DNA of 52,409 bases from Planctomycetota bacterium (GTDB taxonomy: Bacteria > Planctomycetota > UBA1135 > UBA2386): assembly GCA_016795295.1 (NCBI GenBank), contig JAEUHP010000056.1, positions 1-52,409 on the forward strand. Reading direction: 5' to 3'. The notes under the pieces were generated by a model, which was given only the letters and a program-made list of their open reading frames with translations, was not told where the DNA came from and did no database searches. The position numbers and the translations under genes are program-made. Positions 25,120 through 32,450 of the stretch are shown here, piece by piece (within the stretch, counting starts at the first letter, position 1; each line of letters starts with the position of its first letter).

Positions 25120-26852
25120 AGCACGATCTTCCGCCCGAGCCGGGCTGGCCAGAGGAATCGTTCGCGATCGCCGGTGCAGTCGATGGCGAGCCTGACGAAG
25201 GAGTTGAGCGCAACTCCCTGGGCCAAGAACTCGGCGAGCACGGTGCCGAACAGATGCGCCTCGCCATCGCCGCCGCACTTGGCTTCGTCCAGCGCAAGGC
25301 GCACGTCGACCCCGGCAATCGGCAGTCCGTCGTGCAGCACCACGGCTCGCGCCGTGTCCACGGCGCCGATCGCCTCGAGCAGGTTGTCGAGCCGCCGCCG
25401 CGCCTGGCGGTCGACGCGCGCGCGGAAGTCGTAGAGCGCCAACGCCGTGCGCAGGTTGGTCACGGTGGCGAGCCGCTGCAGGTCGAGGGACAGGTGCGCC
25501 AGCAACCGCCAATAGACCTCGTCGCCAAGCGGCGGGGGCACCGGTGGCGTCGGTGCACCGAGATTGCGGAACGAGAACGCCGTGGAGGTGTCGGCAGCCG
25601 GGCGCGCGATGTCGCCCGGCCCAAGGCGCAGCGGCAGGTCGCGGTTCGTGCACCACAAGTCGAGACTCACCGTGTCGACGTCGGCCCAGGCCAGGGGATC
25701 CTCCGCTCCGAGGCGCAGGAACAGATCGCTGCCGACGCCGCTCGGCGCGTCGCGGCGACGCAGCCGGTAGAAACGGCCCGCGGCGCGATCCTTCGGCCCG
25801 AAGGCGAAGAACGGCTCGTACTCCTGGACGGTGGCCGAACCGCGCACGCGCCCGACCACCTTCGCCACGCTGTGGGCGTCGTAGTGGCGGGGATCGACGC
25901 CGGCTGGGCGGATCCGATACTCGAACCGGCCTGGCTGGAACCGGATCGGATCGGCATCGTGCGCGAACAGGTTCACCGCCGGCACGATGTCGAGCGCCAG
26001 ATTGGCCGCACTGACCGGCGGCAGTTCGGCCGCGGCTTCGCGCAGCTCGAAGAGCAACTCGAACTCGCCCTGGGTGCCGCTGGCGGCGGCGACGCCGTGC
26101 ACGTCCACGCACAGGAAGCGTTCGGGGAAGGCGAAGTACTCCTGCAGCAACCGGAAGCCGCGGAAACTGCCGTCCGGCAGCGGCAGGGCCGCCTCGGCAT
26201 CCGCAAGCCCACCGGGCTGCACCTGGGCCGCAACGGCCAGCGGCGGCCTGCCGTCACCGAACCGCACCAGGATCCGTTGCACTTGGCGGCACAACGCCAC
26301 GTGCAACGCACGCGCGACCGGACCATCGCCGGTGCAGAACAGGCGCAACGGCCGCGGCGGCGCATCGGCCGGCAACGCCAGCCCCGGCACCGGCCGCAAC
26401 TTGAGCCGCAGGCTGCGCGGGCGGCCAGTGGTGACTTCGAGGCCGACCAGTTCGACCGGAGCCGGCGCGAGGTCGGCGACCGTGCGGAACCGGCAGCGTG
26501 TGCCGTCGACCGGCACGGATTCGAGCAGGGAACCCCGCGGCAAGGTCAAGCCCGGCGCCACCATGTTCGGCTTGGCCCGCACCTGCACCAGAGCCAGCGC
26601 CGGCACCGGTCGCAGGTAGTGCGGGCACAGCATCTCCAGCACGCCGTGGGTGAGCTCGGGAAACTCGTCGTCGAGCTTCTCGCGGATCCGACCGGTCAAG
26701 AACGCGAAGCCTTCGAACAGGCGCTCGACGTCGGGGTCGGCGCCGGCTTCGCCGAGGTAACGCGACAACTCCGGGCGCGTCCGGGCCAGCTCGGCGCCCA
26801 TTTCGCGCAGCCAGGCCAATTCGTCGAGGTAGTGCTTGGCCTGCATGGTCAC
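25116..26852 (-). CDS. tssF: T6SS baseplate protein TssF
   Basis: A 578-residue baseplate wedge protein. The N-terminus is diagnostic (YLDELAWLREMGAELART, then DPDVERLFEGFAFLTGRIREKLDDEFPELTHGVLEML and PHYLRPVPALALVQ). The mid part has the family's PVNLF-like segment (IVPAVNLFAHDADPI) and YEPFFAF. The length is typical (about 580-620). The frame starts with GTG at 26852 (GTGA overlap with the tssE stop) followed by ATG two codons later at 26846; either may be used. It works with TssG, TssE and TssK in the baseplate. Confidence 0.96.
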   Translation of the reverse strand: MTMQAKHYLDELAWLREMGAELARTRPELSRYLGEAGADPDVERLFEGFAFLTGRIREKLDDEFPELTHGVLEMLCPHYLRPVPALALVQVRAKPNMVAPGLTLPRGSLLESVPVDGTRCRFRTVADLAPAPVELVGLEVTTGRPRSLRLKLRPVPGLALPADAPPRPLRLFCTGDGPVARALHVALCRQVQRILVRFGDGRPPLAVAAQVQPGGLADAEAALPLPDGSFRGFRLLQEYFAFPERFLCVDVHGVAAASGTQGEFELLFELREAAAELPPVSAANLALDIVPAVNLFAHDADPIRFQPGRFEYRIRPAGVDPRHYDAHSVAKVVGRVRGSATVQEYEPFFAFGPKDRAAGRFYRLRRRDAPSGVGSDLFLRLGAEDPLAWADVDTVSLDLWCTNRDLPLRLGPGDIARPAADTSTAFSFRNLGAPTPPVPPPLGDEVYWRLLAHLSLDLQRLATVTNLRTALALYDFRARVDRQARRRLDNLLEAIGAVDTARAVVLHDGLPIAGVDVRLALDEAKCGGDGEAHLFGTVLAEFLAQGVALNSFVRLAIDCTGDRERFLWPARLGRKIVL

Positions 26853-27265
26853 TCCAGAATGCGCAACCGGCCGGTCGGTTGCACCACCAGTTCGAACGCC
26901 CAGTTCTCCTGCGGCATGCCGCGCAACTGCGCGCGCAGCGCGTAGCGGAGGGTCTGGCCGAAGGCGACGTCCTGGACTTGCAGCACCTTGACGTCCTGCA
27001 GGCGCGGCTCGTAGGTCTCGATCACCTGCTTCAGACGCTTGCGCACCAGCTCCGGACCGCCCTGCCAGGCGTGCAGCACCTCGCCGGCGTCGGGCATGCC
27101 GTAGTCGGGCTGCGCGGGCGCGTGGCCTTCGCGCGACGACAGCAGTCGCTCCAGATTCGCGGCGAGCGATCGGCGCAGGCGCGCACGATCGATCGACAGC
27201 GACGGGTCACGAACCGGCCGCCCGCGCTGCAGGCGCTCGAACAGGGTCTCGTCGGCGAGTGCCAT
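26849..27265 (-). CDS. tssE: T6SS baseplate protein TssE (gp25-like)
   Basis: A 138-residue homologue of the phage gp25 lysozyme-like baseplate subunit. Typical elements are LFERL near the N-terminus, a helix RLRRSLAANLERLLSSREG, DYGMPD (the family DYGLPD signature), LVRKRLKQVIETYEPRLQDVKV and a C-terminal strand ending GRLRILE. It links the TssBC sheath to the baseplate. The length is slightly short of the usual 140-170. It follows hcp with a 63-base gap and overlaps tssF at its stop. Confidence 0.95.
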   Translation of the reverse strand: MALADETLFERLQRGRPVRDPSLSIDRARLRRSLAANLERLLSSREGHAPAQPDYGMPDAGEVLHAWQGGPELVRKRLKQVIETYEPRLQDVKVLQVQDVAFGQTLRYALRAQLRGMPQENWAFELVVQPTGRLRILE

Positions 27266-27328
27266 GGACAGGAGTCAGGCGACCGGAGCAAGCTGCGGAT
27301 CGGGGACGATCGCTTCAGGACACGTGGC

Positions 27329-27811
27329 TCACGCCTTCGGATCGCTGAAGTCGAACGTGGTCTCGATCGCGCCACCCGAATCCCAGGTCCAGGTGATCTT
27401 GCGGTAGGCGAAGCCGATCTCCTCCATGTGCGGCGGCGCGTTCTCGGCCGGGCCGGTGTGCTTCGGCACGTGCGGCCGAGCGCTGATCACGCGGCAGTCG
27501 TGCAGCTCGATGCGGAAGTAGGCTTCGGTCGAACCCTCACCCGGCTTGTCGCGCTCGAATTCGAGCAACACCGACTCGACCTTCTTCTTCTTGGCCAGCG
27601 CCTCGTAGAGCTTCGGCGAGGCCTTGTCGATCTCCTTGACCACGGTGCAGGCGCCGTGCTCCGGCTCGCCGCGGCCGCGGTTGTCGCGCATGTCGAACGG
27701 ATACTGCAGGGCGTGCTCGAAACCGCGCACGTCACTCCAGTCCTTGCGGCCCTTCTCCAGCGACGAGCCGGCGATGCCTTCGACCTTCATGAACACTTTC
27801 ATGCTACCCAT
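27329..27811 (-). CDS. hcp: T6SS tube protein Hcp (TssD)
   Basis: A 160-residue Hcp-family protein forming the hexameric rings of the T6SS inner tube. Typical features are the start KVFMKVEGIAGSS, RGFEHALQYPFDM, TVVKEIDKASPKLYEALAKKKK, VESVLLEFERD, YFRIELHDCRVIS and the end EEIGFAYRKITWTWDSGG. The start is fixed by a good AGGAG six bases upstream, the best ribosome binding site in the cluster. This fits Hcp being needed in high amounts. It has 137 bases of non-coding DNA before it, one of the larger gaps in the operon. Confidence 0.97.
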   Translation of the reverse strand: MGSMKVFMKVEGIAGSSLEKGRKDWSDVRGFEHALQYPFDMRDNRGRGEPEHGACTVVKEIDKASPKLYEALAKKKKVESVLLEFERDKPGEGSTEAYFRIELHDCRVISARPHVPKHTGPAENAPPHMEEIGFAYRKITWTWDSGGAIETTFDFSDPKA

Positions 27812-27817
27812 GACTTA

Positions 27818-27822
27818 CTCCT
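27818..27822 (-). promoter_or_regulatory. Shine-Dalgarno of hcp
   Basis: AGGAG on the coding strand, six bases before the hcp ATG. It is notable because most genes here lack a clear ribosome binding site, and it supports the MGSMKVF start over the internal Met at 27802. Confidence 0.7.
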
Positions 27823-27926
27823 GAGTGGTTCGCCGGCCGCGGGTTGCAGCCGGCTTGGGGGGACGGGGGAAACTGCTACTACTCGAACGACGTAGAACTC
27901 GACGTGCCGTTGCAGGAAAGCGACGA

Positions 27927-27942
27927 ACCGGAGGGATCCGGT
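27927..27942 (-). other. Stem-loop between tssC and hcp
   Basis: A perfect 6-bp inverted repeat, ACCGGA / TCCGGT, with a 4-base loop, starting 6 bases after the tssC stop. No clear U-tract follows (TTCGTCGCTTTCC on the coding strand). It may stabilise or process the mRNA between the sheath genes and hcp, allowing different amounts of each, or act as a partial terminator. Confidence 0.4.
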
Positions 27943-27948
27943 CCGCCG

Positions 27949-29430
27949 TCACTCCTTGTCCAGCTTGCCGACCATGGACAGCGTGAAGAACGCGCCCATG
28001 TACTTGAAGTGCGGCCGCACCTGCATGCGCACGCGGTACCAACCCGGCTCACCCTCGACGTCCTCGACGAGGATCTGGGCCTCGCGCAGCGGGCGCCGCG
28101 CGCGCACGTCCGGCGAGGGGTTGTCGTCCTCGACGACGTACTGGCTGAGCCAGCTGTTGAGCTCGCGCTGCAAGCCGGTCTTGTCCTTGGCGCTGCCGAT
28201 CTGCTCACGCTGCAGCACCTTGATGTAGTGGGCGAGCCGGTTGATGACGAACATGTACGGCAGCTGCGTGCCGAGCCGGTAGTTGAGTTCCGCGTCCTTG
28301 CCTTCCTTGCTGGTGCCGAAGGTCTTGGCCTTCTGCACGCTGTTCGCCGAGAAGAAGCAAGCGTTGTCGGAGCCCTTGCGCATGGCCAACGGGATGAAGC
28401 CCTGTTCGGCCAGTTCGTACTCGCGGCGCTCGGAGATCAGGAGCTCGGTCGGCACCTTGGTCTCCTTGGCCCCCATCGACTCGTAGTGGTGCAACGGCAG
28501 GTCCTCGACCGCACCGCCACTCTGCGGGCCGATGATGTTCGGGCACCAGCGGAACTTGGCGAAGCTCTCGGTGAGCTTGGTGGCGAAGGCGAACGCGGTG
28601 TTGCCCCACAAGTAGCTGTTGTGGCCACCCGCGACGCTCTCCTTGTAGTCGAACGCCTTGACCGGGTTGTCCTCGCCGTACGGCAGGCGCAACAGGAAGC
28701 GCGGGCAGGTCAGACCGACGTAACGAGCGTCTTCCGAATTGCGGAACGACTGCCATTTGGCGTACTGCGGCCCTTCGAACACCGACTCGAGGTCCTTGAG
28801 GTTCGCGAGGCCGGTGAAGTCGCCCTCCAGGCCGAAGAACTTCGGCCCTGCCGCGGCGATGAACGGCGCGTGCGCCATGGACGCGACGCTCGCCACGTTC
28901 TGCAGCAAGGCGACGTCCTGTGCGCCGGGGCCGAAGTCGTAGTTGGCGATCATCGCCGCGTACGGCTCGCCACCGAACTGGCCGTATTCGGCCGTGTAGG
29001 CGAGCTTGTAGAGGCCGCTGCGCACCACTTCGGGCGAGTCCTCGAAGTCTTCGCGCAGCTGGTCCTTCGACACGTTGAGCAGCTCGACCTTGTTGCTCTC
29101 GCGGAAGTCGGTGCGGTCGACGACGAACTTCAGGCCGCGCCACGCGGATTCGAGCTGTTGCACGTCCTTGTGGTGCAGGATCTCGTCGATCTGCGCGCTG
29201 AGTTTGCGGTCGATCTCCGAGATCATCTGGTCGACGGCGCGCTTGTCGGCCTTCTCGTACTCGGCCTTGGGCGCCAGCAGCTCGCCGATGAACGCCTCGA
29301 CGCCGCGCCGGGCCACGGCGTAGCTCTCGTCGCTCGGCGCGAGCTTGGTCTGCTGCATGATCTGGTCGAGCAGCGAGTCGTCGCCAGCGGCGAACTGGGC
29401 TTCGGATTGGGTTTTCTTCGCTTCGGACAT
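27949..29430 (-). CDS. tssC: T6SS sheath large subunit TssC (VipB)
   Basis: A 493-residue sheath protein. It shows the family's segments ESAWRGLKFVVDRTDFRESN, EYGQFGGEPYAAMIANYDF, FIAAAGPKFFG, CPRFLLRLPYG, FAFATKLTESFAKFRWCPNI, RREYELAEQGFIPL, LPYMFVINRLAHYIKVLQRE and the C-terminal FKYMGAFFTLSMVGKLDKE. With TssB it forms the contractile tail sheath in the cytoplasm. The length is typical. A GGAG lies eight bases before the ATG. It is 18 bases downstream of tssB, so the two subunits are made together. Confidence 0.97.
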   Translation of the reverse strand: MSEAKKTQSEAQFAAGDDSLLDQIMQQTKLAPSDESYAVARRGVEAFIGELLAPKAEYEKADKRAVDQMISEIDRKLSAQIDEILHHKDVQQLESAWRGLKFVVDRTDFRESNKVELLNVSKDQLREDFEDSPEVVRSGLYKLAYTAEYGQFGGEPYAAMIANYDFGPGAQDVALLQNVASVASMAHAPFIAAAGPKFFGLEGDFTGLANLKDLESVFEGPQYAKWQSFRNSEDARYVGLTCPRFLLRLPYGEDNPVKAFDYKESVAGGHNSYLWGNTAFAFATKLTESFAKFRWCPNIIGPQSGGAVEDLPLHHYESMGAKETKVPTELLISERREYELAEQGFIPLAMRKGSDNACFFSANSVQKAKTFGTSKEGKDAELNYRLGTQLPYMFVINRLAHYIKVLQREQIGSAKDKTGLQRELNSWLSQYVVEDDNPSPDVRARRPLREAQILVEDVEGEPGWYRVRMQVRPHFKYMGAFFTLSMVGKLDKE

Positions 29431-29438
29431 GGTGGAAA

Positions 29439-29442
29439 CTCC
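29439..29442 (-). promoter_or_regulatory. Shine-Dalgarno of tssC
   Basis: GGAG on the coding strand, eight bases before the tssC ATG, within the short tssB-tssC gap. It supports the MSEAKKTQS start. Confidence 0.55.
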
Positions 29443-29448
29443 GGTGCA

Positions 29449-29979
29449 TCAGTTGGCTTTGGGGGCAGAACCGGCGTCGCCACCCGGCGCGCCATCACCA
29501 CCGAGGCCGAGTTCGCCGAGCAGCTTCTTGCGGCTCCCCTCGTCCTGCAGCAGGTCCTGGATCTTCTTGCGGAAACCCTGCAGGTTGCCCAGGGGGCCCT
29601 TCAGAGCCACCAGCGCTTCCCGCAACGCCAGCAGCTGCTTGAGCTCGGGCACCTGTTCGGCGATGGACTCGGGACTGAAGGCGGCCAGGTTGGCGAACTT
29701 CAGGCTCGCGGCCATCTCGGCGTCGGGCTCTTTGGACAAGGTGTTCTTGACCTTGACGTCGAGCTTGAGGTCCATGCTGCGCATGACCTCGTTGAAGTTG
29801 TCCTTGTCGACCTTCACCGGCTTGCGCTCTTCGAGCGGTGTGGCGTCGGCTCGCAGGGTGAAGTCGCCGAGCATCAAGAGCTTCAGCGGCAGCTCCTTCT
29901 GCTCGGTCGCGTCGCCGGTGGCGGGGCGGTACTTGATGTTGACGCGCTCGCGCGGCGCTACGGATCCGTCTTTGGCCAT
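29449..29979 (-). CDS. tssB: T6SS sheath small subunit TssB (VipA)
   Basis: A 176-residue sheath subunit. The family patterns are RVNIKYRPATGD, ELPLKLLMLGDFTLR, EERKPVKVDKDNFNEVMRSM, a central helix ESIAEQVPELKQLLALREALVALKGPLGN and FRKKIQDLL, which contributes to ClpV recognition in the family. The C-terminus has a Gly/Ala-rich tail. The start has an AAGGAG eight bases upstream, located inside the end of tssA. It is followed after 18 bases by tssC. Confidence 0.97.
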   Translation of the reverse strand: MAKDGSVAPRERVNIKYRPATGDATEQKELPLKLLMLGDFTLRADATPLEERKPVKVDKDNFNEVMRSMDLKLDVKVKNTLSKEPDAEMAASLKFANLAAFSPESIAEQVPELKQLLALREALVALKGPLGNLQGFRKKIQDLLQDEGSRKKLLGELGLGGDGAPGGDAGSAPKAN

Positions 29980-29982
29980 GTG

Positions 29983-31539
29983 TCAAACTCCTTGGGGACC
30001 TGCTCCGGTGACCGCGGCGGCCGGGTCCAATCGGCACAGTCGCGCATAGATGTCCTGACTCCGTGCAGCGAGAGCTGCGGGCGGCTTGCCGCCAGCGCAA
30101 CACTGCCACAACAAACGAACGACCTCGGTGGCGAGGTCGGGTTCCCACTCCTCGAGCGAGAAATGGGCGATTTCCTTCTCCAGCTGCTCGAGCTGCGGCA
30201 CGGCGAGGTCGACGCGCGCGGCTTCGAGGAACAACCGGGTGAGGTCGAGACGCAACACGAAGCGGCCGCGGCGGCCGGCAGTGGCGTCGATGCGCGCCGT
30301 CAGCAAGCGGATGGCGTCGCCCAGCTTGCCGCGGGCGGCCAGCTTCCTGGCTGCGGAGCCGACGTCGCTTTCCGCCGCGGCACCGTTGGCCGACGCGGCC
30401 TCGGGCAACACCTCGTTGCCGAGCCAGATCCGGGTTTCGGGGCCGGCGAGCGGCTTGCCGTTCTGGTCGATGGCTTCGGCAAGGTCTGGACGGCGACGCA
30501 GCAGGTGCGCCAGGGCGACGAGCATGGCGTTGCGAGCCCGCGCTTGCCGACGGCCGCCAGCATCGCAGGCCTCGACGAGCAGCTTCTGCAGATCGAGCCA
30601 CAGCGGGTGCGCGGCAGCCAGCGCTTCGGCTTCGGCCAACACCGGCAGGAACTCCCCGGTGTCGAGCAACGTGCGCCAGGTGGCGAGCTGCGCCGGATCA
30701 CCGATCTTGGTCGGCAAGCGACCGTCGTCACGTGCCGTCGGCAGCGCAAAGTCGCTCCACAGGGTCTCGCGCAGCAGCTGGTAGGCGCGCGGGTCCGCCG
30801 GGTCGGCCGTGCGCAGCACGGCTGCATATTCGATCTGCTTCTCGCGCAGTCCACCGAGCGCCGCGACCACGGCCGCCGGATCCGCGGCCTTGGGCGGCGG
30901 CGGGGGTGGCGGAGGCGGCGGTGCTGGCCGCTCGGCCGGCGCTTCCGTCTTCGCCGCCGGAGCAGGTTCGGCAGGCTTCGGCTGCTCCGGCTCGGGAATC
31001 GCAGCGCGTTTGCTGCGCAGCGCCCGCACCGCCGGGGCGAGGTTCGGCGGCTCGTCACCGAAGTGGGCACGGTCGTCGGCGATGGCCTGCAAGGCCGCGA
31101 TCGCCCGGTCGAGCGCTTCGGCATCGCGCAGACCGGGATCCCCCTTGGTCGCCAGCACCTTCTCCAAACGCGCCGCCAACCAGTCGAAGGCAGCGATCCG
31201 TGCGCGCAGGCGTCGCAATTCCGGGAACAAGTTGTCCCAGAACGTCCCGACCATGTTCTGCAGCATCACGCAACCCGCTGCCAGGCCGCCATAACCCTCC
31301 CGCTGCAAGAGTCCGACCGCCACGTAGCTGCCGACGAGCAGATCCTTGCCCTTCTTCAGCAAGCCCATGCCGAGCTCGACCACGCGCCGCCAGTCCACCG
31401 GCGCCTGCTCGACCGCGGTCAGTTTCTCGATCTCGGCGGAGATGGCTTCGAAATCGGGATCGTAACGGATCGAGTCCCCGGCCGGCGTGGCCCCGGGCGC
31501 GGGATCCAGACCCAGCTTCTCGACCAGAGCCAAGTCCAT
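29983..31539 (-). CDS. tssA: T6SS TssA-type assembly protein
   Basis: A 518-residue protein. Residues 1 to about 130 match the ImpA N-terminal domain of TssA (SIRYDPDFEAISAEIEKLTAVE, VDWRRVVELGMGLLKKGKDL, FWDNLFPELRRLRARI). A low-complexity linker follows near residues 190-230, with Pro/Glu/Lys stretches and a run of ten prolines. The C-terminal region is helical (LDLQKLLVEAC, RFVLRLDLTRLFLEAARVDLAVPQLEQLEKEI), resembling the longer TssA classes. TssA primes and coordinates tube and sheath polymerisation. The start is ATG at 31539 (TGATG overlap with tagF) or GTG at 31542. The longer C-terminus distinguishes it from short TssA variants. Confidence 0.93.
   Translation of the reverse strand: MDLALVEKLGLDPAPGATPAGDSIRYDPDFEAISAEIEKLTAVEQAPVDWRRVVELGMGLLKKGKDLLVGSYVAVGLLQREGYGGLAAGCVMLQNMVGTFWDNLFPELRRLRARIAAFDWLAARLEKVLATKGDPGLRDAEALDRAIAALQAIADDRAHFGDEPPNLAPAVRALRSKRAAIPEPEQPKPAEPAPAAKTEAPAERPAPPPPPPPPPPKAADPAAVVAALGGLREKQIEYAAVLRTADPADPRAYQLLRETLWSDFALPTARDDGRLPTKIGDPAQLATWRTLLDTGEFLPVLAEAEALAAAHPLWLDLQKLLVEACDAGGRRQARARNAMLVALAHLLRRRPDLAEAIDQNGKPLAGPETRIWLGNEVLPEAASANGAAAESDVGSAARKLAARGKLGDAIRLLTARIDATAGRRGRFVLRLDLTRLFLEAARVDLAVPQLEQLEKEIAHFSLEEWEPDLATEVVRLLWQCCAGGKPPAALAARSQDIYARLCRLDPAAAVTGAGPQGV
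29988..29993 (-). promoter_or_regulatory. Shine-Dalgarno of tssB
   Basis: AAGGAG on the coding strand, eight bases before the tssB ATG and overlapping the last codons of tssA. It marks strong independent initiation for the sheath genes. Confidence 0.65.
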
Positions 31540-32450
31540 CACCGGCCTCCCGAGCGCAGCGCCGCCAGGGCGGCGCGCTGGTCGCGAGCACCGAGCACCG
31601 GCGCAAAACGCTGGGCCGCCGCAGTCTGGCGGGAGGTGTCGCCACCACGGCCGAGATCGAAGGCACTGTCGTCGTCGAGTTCGGGCCAGCACATGCCCGG
31701 AAATGCCCGAGGCTCCGGCACACCGAGCAACAGGCGCAGCGCGGCACTGCCGGAGGCAAAGGCCGGCCAGAACCAGAGCTGCGCATGGCCAGCAGCGATC
31801 CGCCCTGCCGCCGCCAGCCAGAACCCGAGGGCCGCCTCACCGGCCGCCGCATGCCAGCGCAAGCAGTACTTCGGCGCAACGGGGGCAGAGCCAGCGCCGG
31901 CCAAGTCCTCGAGCACTTCCCCCGCATGGCCGTGGCCAGGGTCGAACGCCGCCGCCGGCGCAGCAGCCGCCTGCGCCACGTCCACCGCCGTCGCAGCTGC
32001 CGTCAGGTCGAACGCAGCCGTCAGCTGGCGTGCCGCCGCGGCGATGTCGGCCGGGGCACGACCTCGCCAACCCTCGCGCCGGAACTGGCTCGCCACCGCG
32101 AAGAACGGTGCCGCTGCCGTCGGCAGAGCATGCCGCTGCGCCGTCGGCGCCGCGCCGAGCCGGAAGCCCACCGCGAACGGATACCGTCGCCCGGCCGCGT
32201 CCTGGGACGGGCCGAAGCAGCCGCCCAGCACGGGACCGTGCGTCGGCAGCCACAGGAAACGCGTCTCGACCCCAGCGTCGAAGCGCGCCGCAAACGTCTC
32301 ACCGAGCAGGCTGCGGCTGCGCTCCAAACCGGCTTCGAACCAGTGGTCCAGCGCCTCCGCCTCGGGCACGTGCTGCGCACCGCGCACGAAGTCGCCAGCA
32401 CTCGGCACCTTGCCGAAGCAGTAGGCCGTGGCGTCACCGGCTGCTGGCAC
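31539..32450 (-). CDS. tagF: T6SS-associated protein TagF (ImpM-like)
   Basis: A 303-residue protein. The N-terminal TagF pattern is clear (YCFGKVPSAGDFVRG, then LDHWFEAGLERSRSLLGE, FLWLPTHGPVLGGCFGPSQDAAGRRYPFAVGF). TagF is a post-translational repressor of T6SS that, in Pseudomonas aeruginosa, sequesters Fha and is antagonised by the threonine phosphorylation pathway. Here TagF and an FHA protein are present, but no PpkA kinase or PppA phosphatase is in the window. The GTG start at 32450 overlaps the end of tssM by 17 bases; no closer start with a better context is visible. The C-terminal half is Ala-rich with FWPAFASG and MCWPELDDDS. Confidence 0.9.
   Translation of the reverse strand: MPAAGDATAYCFGKVPSAGDFVRGAQHVPEAEALDHWFEAGLERSRSLLGETFAARFDAGVETRFLWLPTHGPVLGGCFGPSQDAAGRRYPFAVGFRLGAAPTAQRHALPTAAAPFFAVASQFRREGWRGRAPADIAAAARQLTAAFDLTAAATAVDVAQAAAAPAAAFDPGHGHAGEVLEDLAGAGSAPVAPKYCLRWHAAAGEAALGFWLAAAGRIAAGHAQLWFWPAFASGSAALRLLLGVPEPRAFPGMCWPELDDDSAFDLGRGGDTSRQTAAAQRFAPVLGARDQRAALAALRSGGR

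Noticed and set aside
30890..30935. A frameshift or assembly error at the proline-coding tract in tssA
   Set aside because: The frame continues uninterrupted into the expected helical C-terminal region on both sides; it is a linker.
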